Of a stretch of 64,000 nucleotides of DNA, positions 24,445 to 33,661 are shown piece after piece (position 1 is the first letter of the stretch; every line of letters begins with the position of its first letter). The DNA is from Opitutaceae bacterium (GTDB lineage Bacteria > Verrucomicrobiota > Verrucomicrobiia > Opitutales > Opitutaceae). The notes under the pieces were generated by a model. That model saw nothing but the letters and a program-made list of their open reading frames with translations. It was not told the DNA's origin and did not search any database. Position numbers and translations under genes: made by a program. The stretch is taken from contig JAEUGY010000016.1 of the NCBI GenBank assembly GCA_016794625.1, positions 62,001 through 126,000 of the forward strand. The letters are read 5' to 3'.

Positions 24445-26709
24445 ATGAGGTGCGACAGCCATGATCCGACCGTGTGCAAGGCCCTCCTCGCTGGTCTGCT
24501 CATTCAGCTGTTCGGGGTTGCGCTCAAGGCCAACCCTCCGCCCGCCCCGCCGCTGACGATCATGCCGTTCCAGACGGCCACCTTCGTCCGCGAAACTGAG
24601 GTGGCGGCCGAGCTGAACGAGTTCGCCGAATTCGCGGCGCGGTTGCTCTATTGGACCGACACGCCGCGCGAGCCGGTCGTATTGGCCGGGCGGGTGGTCA
24701 AATCAGCGCTCATGCCGTTTTTCGACGAGTGGCGCGGGGCTCGTGCACCGGGATCGGCCGCGGCGAGCGGTCTGGTGCGGACCCGTTTGGCCGAGGTTTA
24801 CCGCGTCCTGACGGGTCCGCGCCTCGGTCGAATCGTCATTGAAGCTGAGACCAAGATCACGCCGCCCGCGCGGATCGATGCGTTGGGGGACGGTCTGGCC
24901 GAGGTGCCTTGGGTGCTGGAAAATCGGCGCGGAACGGCCGTGCGGCTCACCTTCTCGGTACCCGGCGCCGGTTCGTCCCTCTTCAGCACGACGATGGCTG
25001 CAGGTCAGACACGCGGAGTCTTTCTGCCGCTGCCCGCCGTGACGACGGAAGAAGTTACCCTGGTCGTATCCACTGGCGACAGCGAGCAGTCCCTCCGTTT
25101 TCCCGTACGGCGTCATGCGCGCGGCTCGCTCGTGGTCGAGGTGCTCGACGAGACCGGATCACGTACCCCGGCGAGGGTCTACCTGACCGGAGCTGACGGC
25201 CGGGCGCACGCTCCGGCCGATACGCTGCATCGCATCGTGAGTGGGGAGTTTGGCCAGCCTTTCGCCGGAGATGCCTATTTCTACACGGCCGGCCGCATCG
25301 ACGTCGCGGTGCCTGTCGGCGAGGTTGACCTCGAAATCGTCAAGGGCCTCGAATACCTGCCGGTGCGGATCACGGTGCCAATCGGCACGGACCGGCCAGC
25401 GACCACGACGGTCCGGTTGGAGCGCCGGGCCCACCTCAACGCCGAGGGTTGGTATTCGGGCGACGTACACGTACACGCGAACCTATTCGCGCAGACGCTG
25501 ATCACCCCCCGCGACGTGCTGCTCGTGGCCCAGGCCGAGGACCTGAACGTCGTGAATCTGCTGCCGTGCAATGACCCGCGCACAACCATCATCACCGACC
25601 GGCAGTATTTCACAGGGCGGCCGGACGACGTATCGACTCCGGATCGCATCCTCTACTTCAACGAGGAGATGCGAAACGACATCTACGGACATGTCGGTTT
25701 CCTCAACCTGAAGACCTTCGTCGAGCCCGCCTACTTCGGCTGGCCGAACTCGCCGTTCCCGTACGACCACCCGGGAAACTTCCCGCAGGCGGAGAAGGCC
25801 AAGGCGCAGGGCGGAGCCGTGGTCTACGTGCATCCGGCGCTGCCGAGCGAGTTTCCGGTCGATATCGCCCTTGGCGTGGCCGACACGATCGACGTGATGA
25901 GCCAGAACGCGGAGGATCTGCCAACCGAGTATTGGTATCGTCTGCTGAACTGCGGCTTTCGCTGCCCGATCTCCGCGGGAACTGATGCCTTCCTCAACAT
26001 TCCGCAGCACATCATCCCCGGGGCGGGACGCGTCTACGTGAAGACGGGGACCGCCTTTGACTACCAACGCTGGATCGACGGTTTTCTGGCGGGACGCAGT
26101 TTCGCAACCAATGGCCCACTGGTGCAGTTCACGGTCGACGGAAAGGAACCCGGTGCGGAGATCCGGGCTGACGGACCGGTGGAGGTGGACGTGACCGGCG
26201 ATGCGCGGTCGATCGTGCCGATGACGGCGCTCGAACTCATCGTGAACGGCCGTGCAGTCCGTCGCTGGGAGGCGGGCCGCGATCCGTATGCCATGCGTTT
26301 CACCGAGCGACTCACGCTCGATCACAGTAGCTGGGTCGCCCTGCGCGTACGCGGGGCCGGGCACCGCCTGGCGCCGAATGACCGTGAAGTCTACGCGCAT
26401 ACGTCGCCGGTCTACGTCACCGTGGCCGGACGACCCGTGGCGTCGCGAGAGGATGCGGAGTTCTTCATTGGCCAAATCGACGCCCTCATTGCGAAGATGG
26501 ACGCGCGCGGGAACTTCGAGCATCGCGGCCAGCGGGATGCGATCGTGGCGCGATTCCGCGAGGCTCAGGAAATCTACCGACGCATCGCCGCCGGGGCGCT
26601 GGCTCACTTCCGGCCTGTCCTAGGGTTCGACGTAAATCGCGCTGAGCCGGATCTGATCTCGAGCGGCGCCGTCGAAAGTGAGTCGCACGCAGTATTCAGG
26701 CGGGAGTGA
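24445..26709 (+). CDS. CehA/McbA-type (PHP-like) metallohydrolase, exported
   Basis: This 754-residue protein has a signal peptide-like N-terminus (KALLAGLLIQLFGVALKA). Beta-rich N-terminal domains (about 30-335) precede a PHP-type metal-binding domain: GDVHVHAN (HxH at about residue 340), LVAQAEDLNVVNLL, VVYVHPALPSEFP and ISAGTDAFLN supply further ligands. A C-terminal domain follows (SFATNGPLVQFTVDGKEPG), as in CehA-family proteins. Members hydrolyse phosphoester- or carbamate-like bonds, but most are uncharacterised. The last 90 bp overlap, on the opposite strand, the end of the convergent glycosidase gene. Confidence 0.82.
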   Translation: MRCDSHDPTVCKALLAGLLIQLFGVALKANPPPAPPLTIMPFQTATFVRETEVAAELNEFAEFAARLLYWTDTPREPVVLAGRVVKSALMPFFDEWRGARAPGSAAASGLVRTRLAEVYRVLTGPRLGRIVIEAETKITPPARIDALGDGLAEVPWVLENRRGTAVRLTFSVPGAGSSLFSTTMAAGQTRGVFLPLPAVTTEEVTLVVSTGDSEQSLRFPVRRHARGSLVVEVLDETGSRTPARVYLTGADGRAHAPADTLHRIVSGEFGQPFAGDAYFYTAGRIDVAVPVGEVDLEIVKGLEYLPVRITVPIGTDRPATTTVRLERRAHLNAEGWYSGDVHVHANLFAQTLITPRDVLLVAQAEDLNVVNLLPCNDPRTTIITDRQYFTGRPDDVSTPDRILYFNEEMRNDIYGHVGFLNLKTFVEPAYFGWPNSPFPYDHPGNFPQAEKAKAQGGAVVYVHPALPSEFPVDIALGVADTIDVMSQNAEDLPTEYWYRLLNCGFRCPISAGTDAFLNIPQHIIPGAGRVYVKTGTAFDYQRWIDGFLAGRSFATNGPLVQFTVDGKEPGAEIRADGPVEVDVTGDARSIVPMTALELIVNGRAVRRWEAGRDPYAMRFTERLTLDHSSWVALRVRGAGHRLAPNDREVYAHTSPVYVTVAGRPVASREDAEFFIGQIDALIAKMDARGNFEHRGQRDAIVARFREAQEIYRRIAAGALAHFRPVLGFDVNRAEPDLISSGAVESESHAVFRRE

Positions 26710-28194
26710 TGTCTCGGGGTTTTTCCACCGCACGGGTGTCCGAAATCCGCTCTGATCCACCACCGCCGCGTCCGCGCCGGCCAGACCCGGGATCGCCCCC
26801 AGGCGTGCATCGAGGAGTTCGACCCGCACGCGTGCGTCGGGCCCGAGTCCTTCCACATTCAGGAAGAGGCGCGGCCGGCTGGAGCGTACGCTCACGTTCG
26901 TCGTCACCAACTCGGCGGGCTGCGACCGGTCGCGCACTCGGAACGCGCCAAATCGATCCCGGGGCAAGACCGCCAGACCGACGCCTCCGCGCGGCGGGTA
27001 GGTCAGCCCGGGCCGCGGGTCCCAGGCACCGTACCAAAGGTACGTCTGTTCGCCCACGTTCGCGAAGCCCTGGCCCTGGAGCAGGCCGCCCTGGTCCCAC
27101 TCCCCGTCGTGGCCGCGCCGCAGGATCGGCCAGTCGGTCTGCGGCTCGCGAAATGTCATCCCGTCGTTGCTGACGAGGAATCCGAGATCAAGCGTGCGCT
27201 GGTTCCAGCCGGCCCCGCCGTGCCAGAGGCCGTAGAGTCCGAGGAGCACATTGCCACGGTGCCAGACACTCACGCCCTCGTGCGTTTCCTCGCCTTCGCC
27301 GTACTTGGCACCCGATGTGCGCTGGCCTTCGCGCAGGAAGGCGACGCGGGCGGTCGGTTCCCACGTGATGAAATCCCGCGAACGATGGAGGAGTACTTCA
27401 CGCCCATGGTAGGTTCCCGGCCCATGACCGCTGGGCGGGCTGCTCTGTCCCGTTGCATAGTACAGGCCCTTCCACCGGTAGAGTCCGCCCGCCGCCTCGA
27501 AATGATGCTCCGGCAGGAGCAAGTCTTCCTTGCGGAGCAGTCCTCCGCGGGGCACCGCTCCCGTCGCCATCCGCCAGCGCAGGCCGTCGGCGCTGACCAG
27601 GGTTGCCAGCGTGCCGCGACCGCGCGCGCCCTTTTCCTCCCACCAGGTTTGCACCGTCATCTTGTAGCGCCGGTCCGGTGCCGGGTCGTCCGGCTCGGCC
27701 AGCACCTTCAGATTGATCAGGGCAAGGGGGGACGGTCCCAGGTCCACGAGGTTGTTGGCCGTGCTCCCGCGGTAGGGGACCAGCCCGAGCGCGGGCTTGG
27801 TCCAGGTGATGCCATCGGTGCTCTCTGCGTAGCCGACGCGCCAGCACGTCACGGAACGGGGGTTCTCCTTCAGTTCATGGTCGATCGCGACATACCACAT
27901 GCGGAACCGGTCGCCCTCCGGAACAACGCTGCCGTAAAACTGCACGCCGAAGTCATCGGGCGTTCCGGGCGCTCCCCGGGGCACGACCGGGTTCGCTGGA
28001 TGTTTGCGCGGCGCTTGCATCTCAAGCGCGAGGTTTCGAACGAAAGGGATCGAAACCTCGTCAAAGGCGAAGAACGTCAGCTCCTCCGCGCCGCGGGCTG
28101 ACCCAGCCAGGATCAAGCCGACCGCACAGGCGAGGCGCCCTCCGCGGGATAAGCGCGTGGGAAGGGACAGGCGAACGGCAGAGAAGAGACTCAT
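26620..28194 (-). CDS. Secreted GH32/GH43-like beta-propeller glycosidase
   Basis: This 524-residue protein has a signal peptide starting at the ATG at 28194 (MSLFSAVRLSLPTRL.., cleavage near SARGAEE). Five-bladed propeller features are present: RFRMWYVAIDHEL, VGYAESTDGITWTKPALGL, RRYKMTVQTWWEEKG and LHRSRDFITWEP. Repeats of D-G-x-x-W and a C-terminal beta-sandwich-like part (about 420-524) complete it. It belongs to the group of GH43/GH32-like proteins common in Verrucomicrobiota and Planctomycetota whose substrate is undefined. It is convergent with, and overlaps by 90 bp, the CehA-type gene. Confidence 0.75.
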   Translation of the reverse strand: MSLFSAVRLSLPTRLSRGGRLACAVGLILAGSARGAEELTFFAFDEVSIPFVRNLALEMQAPRKHPANPVVPRGAPGTPDDFGVQFYGSVVPEGDRFRMWYVAIDHELKENPRSVTCWRVGYAESTDGITWTKPALGLVPYRGSTANNLVDLGPSPLALINLKVLAEPDDPAPDRRYKMTVQTWWEEKGARGRGTLATLVSADGLRWRMATGAVPRGGLLRKEDLLLPEHHFEAAGGLYRWKGLYYATGQSSPPSGHGPGTYHGREVLLHRSRDFITWEPTARVAFLREGQRTSGAKYGEGEETHEGVSVWHRGNVLLGLYGLWHGGAGWNQRTLDLGFLVSNDGMTFREPQTDWPILRRGHDGEWDQGGLLQGQGFANVGEQTYLWYGAWDPRPGLTYPPRGGVGLAVLPRDRFGAFRVRDRSQPAELVTTNVSVRSSRPRLFLNVEGLGPDARVRVELLDARLGAIPGLAGADAAVVDQSGFRTPVRWKNPETSLPPEYCVRLTFDGAARDQIRLSAIYVEP

Positions 28195-28582
28195 GGGGAT
28201 CCAAACTGGTCGGGCGCGAGAGCCGGCGGGGCAATTCGCCATCGTGAGGGTGGACAGCACGTTTTCTGCCTGAACAGCAAGACGCTCACTGCGTAACGGC
28301 AGGTGGTGATTCCTTGAGGCGGTGATTGCGGGTGGCAACTGACAAGTGACGCGGCCCCCCGATCGCCGTCGCCTGGAGCGCCTGCCCGATCCGAGAGGGG
28401 AAACGCTGAAATCTGAAATTTGAGATTTGAGATTTGAAATTTGAGATTTGACCACGAAGTGGTCCCACCAAGACCTACTCTCCGCTCCACTCTTCCCTTT
28501 TTCGTTCTTCTCCGCACGCGCGGTGCAGGTCGGGCTCGGAGCTCGACACGGGTGGGGCAAACGCGTTTACCAGCGGGACCCC
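28195..28582. other. Divergent intergenic region with 7-nt array
   Basis: This is 388 bp between the glycosidase and GntP genes. Its main feature is the TTGAGAT array at 28406-28450. No small gene is supported. Confidence 0.55.
28406..28450. repeat. 7-nt-period array (TTGAGAT type)
   Basis: TTGAGAT, TTGAGAT, TTGAAAT and TTGAGAT run in series in AT-rich sequence. A close copy lies at 62491-62529, with an inverted part at 62563-62596. Confidence 0.75.
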
Positions 28583-29986
28583 ATGGACCCCTTTTTCCTT
28601 CTCGCGATTGGCATGGTCGTGGTCATCGGCGGGATTGTCTGGCTGAAGACGCATGCCTTCATCGCACTGCTGGCGGCGGCGCTGGTGGTGGCGGTGCTGA
28701 CCCCGGCGGCGCACATTGAACGCGTGGCTTTGTCCGAGGGGGCCACGGCGGCCGCGGCGGCGGCCCGGGCGGCGGAACCGATCGGCGCCAAGGTCGCGAG
28801 TCTGTTTGGCAAATCCTGCACGCAGCTCGGTCTGCTCATCGCGATGGCGTCGATCGTGGGCGTATCCCTGCTCGCCAGCGGGGGGGCGGAGCGGATCGTG
28901 CTCGCGGCACTCAAGGTCTTCGGCGAGTCGCGGGCGCCGCTGGTGTTTGGGGTGTGCGGCTTCGTGCTTGGGATCCCGATCTTCTTTGACACGGTGTTTC
29001 TGCTGCTCATCCCGCTGGCGCGGGCCATGGCGGCGCGCACGGGTCGCGACTACCTGCGGTACGTGCTGTGCATCGCGGCGGGCACAACGATGACGCATTC
29101 GCTCGTCCCGCCCACGCCCGGACCGCTCTTTGCCGCGCAGGCGTTGAAGGTCGATTTGGGCCTGATGATCGTGGGTGGTATCGTGTTGGGCGCGATCACC
29201 ACGGTGGCCGGCCTGCTGTATGCGTGGTGGGCCAACCTGCGCTGGCCGACGGCTCTGCCGGCCGCGGAAGCAGGACGGAGCGAGGGAGCCGGGGTGCGTC
29301 CGGTGGAGTCGCTGCCGCCGCTCGGGCTGGCGCTGCTGCCGATTGTGCTGCCGGTCGTCCTGATCGGGGGGTTGACGATTTCCCAGGCGGTGGCCAAGGG
29401 CACGCCGTTTGCGCGGGTGATGGCGCAGATCGGCCAGCCGAATGTGGCGCTCGCGGTGGCGGCGGCGGTGGCGCTGGGCACGCTGATCTGGACGCTGCGG
29501 GGCAATCGCAAGGCGGCCAAGGACCAGGTGCAGGCGGCGCTGGCGGATGCCGGCACCATTATCCTGGTGACGGCAGCGGGGGGCATCTTTGGCGGGGTGC
29601 TGCAGGAGACGGGGGTGGGTCTGCGCATACGCGACCTCGCCGAGGTGTACCGCATCGGGGTGCTGCCGCTGGCGTTTTTTGTGACCGCGCTGGTTCGGGT
29701 CGCCCAGGGCTCGGCCACGGTAGCGATGGTGACCAGTGTAGGCATCCTCAGCGGGGTGGTGGCGGCCGGGGACCTCGGTTTTCACCCACTCTATGTGGCG
29801 CTCGCGATCGGCTGCGGTTCGAAGCTGGTGCCGTGGATGAACGACAGCGGTTTCTGGGTGGTCGGTCGGATGAGCGGGTTCTCGGAGGTGCAGACCTTGC
29901 GCGGTTTCTCCGTCATGCTCGCTCTCATGGGATGCGTCGGCTTTGTGGCGATCCTGATCGCCGCCCGGTTGCTTCCTCTGGTTTGA
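28583..29986 (+). CDS. GntP-family gluconate/organic-acid:H+ symporter
   Basis: This 467-residue inner-membrane protein has about twelve to fourteen hydrophobic segments. It starts at the ATG at 28583 (MDPFFLLAIGMVVVIGGIV). GntP-type motifs include GFVLGIPIFFDTVFLLLIPL, GTTMTHSLVPPTPGPLFAA and MNDSGFWVVGRMSGFSE. The family imports gluconate, glycerate or related hydroxy acids with protons. Next to it, 61 bp downstream, is a PLP decarboxylase and then an FAD-linked oxidase, so the imported compound could feed either; this is a loose inference. Confidence 0.92.
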   Translation: MDPFFLLAIGMVVVIGGIVWLKTHAFIALLAAALVVAVLTPAAHIERVALSEGATAAAAAARAAEPIGAKVASLFGKSCTQLGLLIAMASIVGVSLLASGGAERIVLAALKVFGESRAPLVFGVCGFVLGIPIFFDTVFLLLIPLARAMAARTGRDYLRYVLCIAAGTTMTHSLVPPTPGPLFAAQALKVDLGLMIVGGIVLGAITTVAGLLYAWWANLRWPTALPAAEAGRSEGAGVRPVESLPPLGLALLPIVLPVVLIGGLTISQAVAKGTPFARVMAQIGQPNVALAVAAAVALGTLIWTLRGNRKAAKDQVQAALADAGTIILVTAAGGIFGGVLQETGVGLRIRDLAEVYRIGVLPLAFFVTALVRVAQGSATVAMVTSVGILSGVVAAGDLGFHPLYVALAIGCGSKLVPWMNDSGFWVVGRMSGFSEVQTLRGFSVMLALMGCVGFVAILIAARLLPLV

Positions 29987-30047
29987 GCCGAGGGGAGTTG
30001 CGCTTCACTTTTGGGCGGATCCGGTCAGGCTGGGGACCTCCAACCCC

Positions 30048-31802
30048 GTGAGCTCCTCCCTCTCCTCCGCCGCGTCCGCCTACGAACCGCTCTATGTTGA
30101 CCGCCAGGCGGTCGGAATCGCCCCGGCCTTTGCGCGGGAGATGGGAGAAATCCGGGCGCAGTACTTTTCCCGGAATCCCAAACTCTGGCCGGTATTCAAG
30201 GACCCGGGTCTGGCGCGGTTGTTTGAGTCCCGGCGGCACCATGCGCCCACCGCGGAGCGGCTCGCCGCCTACCCGCACGGTCCCGCCTTGCTGGCCGGCT
30301 TGAAGGCGGACCACACGTTGCCTGCCGGGATGCGCGCGCCGGGCACGCAGCGGGAGTCGCTGCTCTTCGCCGCGGCCATGTCCAAGAACTGGGAGGACCC
30401 GGCCAGCGTCGAGAATGTGGTGACGATGCCAAGCGACCCGGCGATCTATGGCGCGATGCTGGGACTGGCCGCAAATCCCAACCTCGTCTACCGCGAATAC
30501 AGCGAGGTGGCGGAGGAGCTGGAAAAGACCGTCGTCCGCCAGATCGCCCAGCTCGTCGGCTACGATCCGGCGGAGGCAGTGGGGCTATTCACGCAGGGCG
30601 GAACCTTCTGCAATCTCTACGGTTATCTCCTGGGTATCCGAAAAGCCATGCCGCAGGCGCTGCACCTCGGGCTGGAGCACGGACAGGACTACCGCATCAT
30701 CAATTCACAGGGCGGACACTATTCGAACACGACCAACCTGTCGCTGCTCGGGGTGAACCTCGCCCGCAAGACCATCCGGGTCCGCGTCACGGCCTCCCAC
30801 GACATCGATATCAAGGACCTCGAGGACCAGCTCACCGCGTGCTTCCGCCTCGGCTGTCTCGTGCCCTGCATCATGCTGACCATGGGCACGACCGACACCT
30901 TTGGCGTCGACCGGGTGAAACCGGTGTACGACCTGTGCCGCAAGCTCACGGCGCGGTTTGGAATCACCCAGGTTCCGCACATCCATGTCGACTCCGCGGT
31001 CGGCTGGCCCCTGATCTTCTTCCTCGATTATGATTTCGCGGCCAATCCGCTCGCGATCAACCCGGCCACCCTTGAGAGCCTGAGCCGCAATGTGGAGCGC
31101 TTCCGCGAGCTCCGCTATGCCGACTCCTTCACGGTCGACTTCCAGAAGTGGGGGTTTGTGCCGTACACCTCGAGCCTCGTCATGATCAAGGAGAAGGCGT
31201 CCCTTCAGGCGCTGGAGCACGACCCTGAGAACTTCACCTACTTCGAAAAGGACACCCAGGGACAGACTCACTTCCAGAGCACGATCGAATGTTCCCGCGG
31301 CGCGGCCGGGCTGTTTGGGGCGTATTCGGCGCTGCAGTACTTGGGGAAGCGAGGCTACCAGATGCTGGTTGCGCACGGCCTGCAGAACGCGAACTACTTC
31401 CGCCACCGCCTCGCAGCCACGCCCGGAGCCCTGGTCATCGCACGCCACAACCTCGGCCCCTCGGTCGGATTCCGGCTCTATGACCCGGCGGTCGTGACGG
31501 ATCTGGCGGCGGAGCTCGCGTTCGAGAAACAATTCGACGAGAGCGCGGCGCACCGCGCGCGGGTGAATCGCAACAATGCTTATCACCGCGACGTGTTCCT
31601 GCGTCGCGGCAAACACGGACTTTACACCAACTGGGTGCAATTTGTGACCAATTCCGACTACAGCGCGACCGGCGCATGGACGCCGATCCCTGGCGAGAAG
31701 GCGGTTTTCATGAATCCGATGACGGATTTTGCGCACATTGACGCGTTTGTGGCGCGGCTGCACGGGCCGCCGCCGCTGGCGCGGAGCGCGGCGGCGGAAT
31801 GA
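30048..31802 (+). CDS. PLP-dependent decarboxylase (glutamate/diaminobutyrate type)
   Basis: This 584-residue fold-type I enzyme is predicted to begin at GTG 30048; the sequence MSSSLSSAASAYEPLY reads well from here and no ATG fits better. Motifs are QGGTFCNLYGYLLG (phosphate and substrate region), VPHIHVDSAVGWPL (PLP-binding Asp) and SFTVDFQKWGFVPYTS with Schiff-base Lys367. It differs clearly from the 22923 gene. The group includes glutamate, 2,4-diaminobutyrate and cysteine-sulfinate decarboxylases, and the exact substrate is open. The stop codon and last residue lie in a 7-nt repeat. It is probably co-transcribed with the GntP gene upstream. Confidence 0.86.
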   Translation: MSSSLSSAASAYEPLYVDRQAVGIAPAFAREMGEIRAQYFSRNPKLWPVFKDPGLARLFESRRHHAPTAERLAAYPHGPALLAGLKADHTLPAGMRAPGTQRESLLFAAAMSKNWEDPASVENVVTMPSDPAIYGAMLGLAANPNLVYREYSEVAEELEKTVVRQIAQLVGYDPAEAVGLFTQGGTFCNLYGYLLGIRKAMPQALHLGLEHGQDYRIINSQGGHYSNTTNLSLLGVNLARKTIRVRVTASHDIDIKDLEDQLTACFRLGCLVPCIMLTMGTTDTFGVDRVKPVYDLCRKLTARFGITQVPHIHVDSAVGWPLIFFLDYDFAANPLAINPATLESLSRNVERFRELRYADSFTVDFQKWGFVPYTSSLVMIKEKASLQALEHDPENFTYFEKDTQGQTHFQSTIECSRGAAGLFGAYSALQYLGKRGYQMLVAHGLQNANYFRHRLAATPGALVIARHNLGPSVGFRLYDPAVVTDLAAELAFEKQFDESAAHRARVNRNNAYHRDVFLRRGKHGLYTNWVQFVTNSDYSATGAWTPIPGEKAVFMNPMTDFAHIDAFVARLHGPPPLARSAAAE

Positions 31803-31820
31803 CGAATGACGAATGACGGG
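31794..31820. repeat. 7-nt-period array (GACGAAT type)
   Basis: GCGGAAT, GACGAAT and GACGAAT span the stop codon (31800-31802). The same three units end the redoxin gene at 54980-55000 in the opposite orientation. Confidence 0.7.
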
Positions 31821-31860
31821 CGCGGCGGGATCGGATGATTGCGTCGGGCGGACGAAGGGT

Positions 31861-31892
31861 CGGTTGGAGGTGGCCTCGCTGAGGCCGCGGGG
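31861..31892. repeat. Family A palindromic repeat
   Basis: This copy of the GGCCTCGCTGAGGCC hairpin repeat begins GGTTGGAGGTGG. Confidence 0.7.
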
Positions 31893-32083
31893 GATGGCGG
31901 CTGGTACATTTGGCGATATCCTCGGCTTCGCAGGGGTGTCGTTTGACAAAGGGGCGGAGTCGACGCCCGTTGGGCGCTCCTTGATTGAGGGCCTGGGTTT
32001 CCCTCGGCGCGGGGCCCTCGGTGGGTCTTGGCGGCGAGTTGGGTTCAGGTCGCGATCACTCCTTCTTGCTCCCGTCTCGTTTC

Positions 32084-33493
32084 ATGACCACCTCCCTTGG
32101 CACGTTGCACGCCCGGCTGAGCGCCTTGATTGGCGCGGATTATCTGGTGACGGAGGGTGAGTCCCTCGAGACCCTGTCCAAGGACTACTACTGGTACTCC
32201 CCGCTGCTGCGTCCGCAGCTCGATCCCAAACGGGCGGAGCTTGTGGCGAAGCCAGGCACCGTGGAGGAGCTGCGAGCCGTCATCTCCGCCTGTTTCGCGG
32301 CGGGCGTGGCGGTGACCCCGCGGGGCGGTGGCACCGGCAATTACGGACAGTGTGTGCCGATTCATGGCGGGGTGGTGATTGATGTCTCGCGGCTTGATCG
32401 CATCCACTCGGTGGAGGGCGGCGTGGTGCGGGCTGAACCGGGGGCGAGACTCGGCACGATCGAGACGGTGGCGCGGGCGGCCGGGTGGGAGCTGCGCTGT
32501 TATCCCTCAACGTGGATGAAAGCCACGCTCGGAGGCTTTTTTGGCGGCGGGGCCGGGGGGATTGGCGGCGTGCGGTGGGGCGGTATTGCGTCCATCGACA
32601 CCGTGCAGTCCATCACGCTCATGACCATCGAGGCGGAGCCGCGCATCCTCCGCACGACCGGCGCGGAGGCCAGGGTGGCGCTGCGGACCTTTGGGACCAC
32701 GGGCATTGTGGTGGAGATCGAGATGCGCCTCGCACCGAAGCTCGACTACGACCAGCTCGCATTCAGCACCCCGGACTGGACCGCGTTGCTCGAGTGGACG
32801 GATGCGGCGGCGCGCCGTGGCACCTGGCGGAAGCGGGTGGCCTCACAGTTCGAGTGGCCGATCCCGTCCTATTTCAAGCCCCTGAAGAAGCACATGCGGG
32901 AAAATGAGCACGTGAGCTTCCTCTTGATGGACCGCACCCAGACGGAGGAGGTGGTGCAGTCCGCGACCGAGGCCGGGCTGACCTGTGTCTATCGCCGACC
33001 GCTGCTCGACCCCCCGAAGCCACCGTTCCTGTCGGACTTCACCTTCAACCACACGACGCTATGGGCGATGAAGACCGAGCCGACGATCACCTACCTGCAG
33101 GCGGGATTCACGAAGGAGTTCCGGCAGCAGATGGCGGCCTGGCAGGCGCGGTTTCCGGGCGAAATCCTGATCCACATCGAGTGGGGTGCGATCGACCCCC
33201 TGCGCGCCGTCGGGCCCGACGCCTCGCCGGACGCGATCGGGGTCGGCGCCATCCCGCTCGTGTTCTACAAGTCCGAGGCGCGATTCCGGGAGCTCATCGC
33301 GGCGGGGGCGGAGCTTGGTATCAGTATTGGCAACACGCACAGCTACCACCTCCCGGAGATTTCCGCGGAAAACACCGCCGCGCGCCACGCCCTCAAGCGT
33401 GACGTCGATCCGCGCGGATTGTGCAACCCCGGGAAGATGAAGGCGTATCCCATCAATCCGTTTTTGGCGCCGGCGGCGGTGGGCGAAGCGTGA
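32084..33493 (+). CDS. FAD-linked oxidase (GlcD/lactate dehydrogenase-like)
   Basis: This 469-residue flavoprotein starts at the ATG at 32084. It has the PCMH-type FAD-binding domain: the pyrophosphate loop PRGGGTGNYGQ (about residues 79-89), VVIDVSRLDRI and a second glycine-rich stretch LGGFFGGGAGGIGG. A C-terminal substrate domain and the usual end, DPRGLCNPGKMK, follow. Enzymes of this type oxidise 2-hydroxy acids such as glycolate or D-lactate, or alditols. No Fe-S cluster motif is fused. It follows the PLP decarboxylase and GntP genes on the same strand after a 281-bp gap containing repeats, so it is probably a separate unit. Confidence 0.85.
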   Translation: MTTSLGTLHARLSALIGADYLVTEGESLETLSKDYYWYSPLLRPQLDPKRAELVAKPGTVEELRAVISACFAAGVAVTPRGGGTGNYGQCVPIHGGVVIDVSRLDRIHSVEGGVVRAEPGARLGTIETVARAAGWELRCYPSTWMKATLGGFFGGGAGGIGGVRWGGIASIDTVQSITLMTIEAEPRILRTTGAEARVALRTFGTTGIVVEIEMRLAPKLDYDQLAFSTPDWTALLEWTDAAARRGTWRKRVASQFEWPIPSYFKPLKKHMRENEHVSFLLMDRTQTEEVVQSATEAGLTCVYRRPLLDPPKPPFLSDFTFNHTTLWAMKTEPTITYLQAGFTKEFRQQMAAWQARFPGEILIHIEWGAIDPLRAVGPDASPDAIGVGAIPLVFYKSEARFRELIAAGAELGISIGNTHSYHLPEISAENTAARHALKRDVDPRGLCNPGKMKAYPINPFLAPAAVGEA

Positions 33494-33502
33494 AGTGCCA
33501 AG

Positions 33503-33644
33503 GGTGGAGGGCGCCGCTCCGTCGGCGCCGCGGGGACGTGCTCCGTGTTTCCTCGCCGGCTCGTTTGTCCTCCATGCAGGGAGACACCTGGGACCGGGAT
33601 GGTATCGCGACGCGCAACCGGCGTCGACGGAGCGACGCCCTCCA
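33503..33644. repeat. Family B repeat, inverted pair
   Basis: GGAGGGCGCCGCTCCGTCGG (left) and CGACGGAGCGACGCCCTCCA (right) form inverted ends about 100 bp apart. Each is itself a hairpin. A second pair lies at 36483-36591 and single copies lie in the 53.6-54.0 kb array. The element is between convergent genes. Confidence 0.75.
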
Positions 33645-33661
33645 GTCGAGCCTCGTCCGCA

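Noticed and set aside
28475..29785. 436-codon minus-strand frame opposite the GntP gene
   Set aside because: It encodes an Arg/His-rich string without domains, and the GntP helices on the plus strand are convincing.
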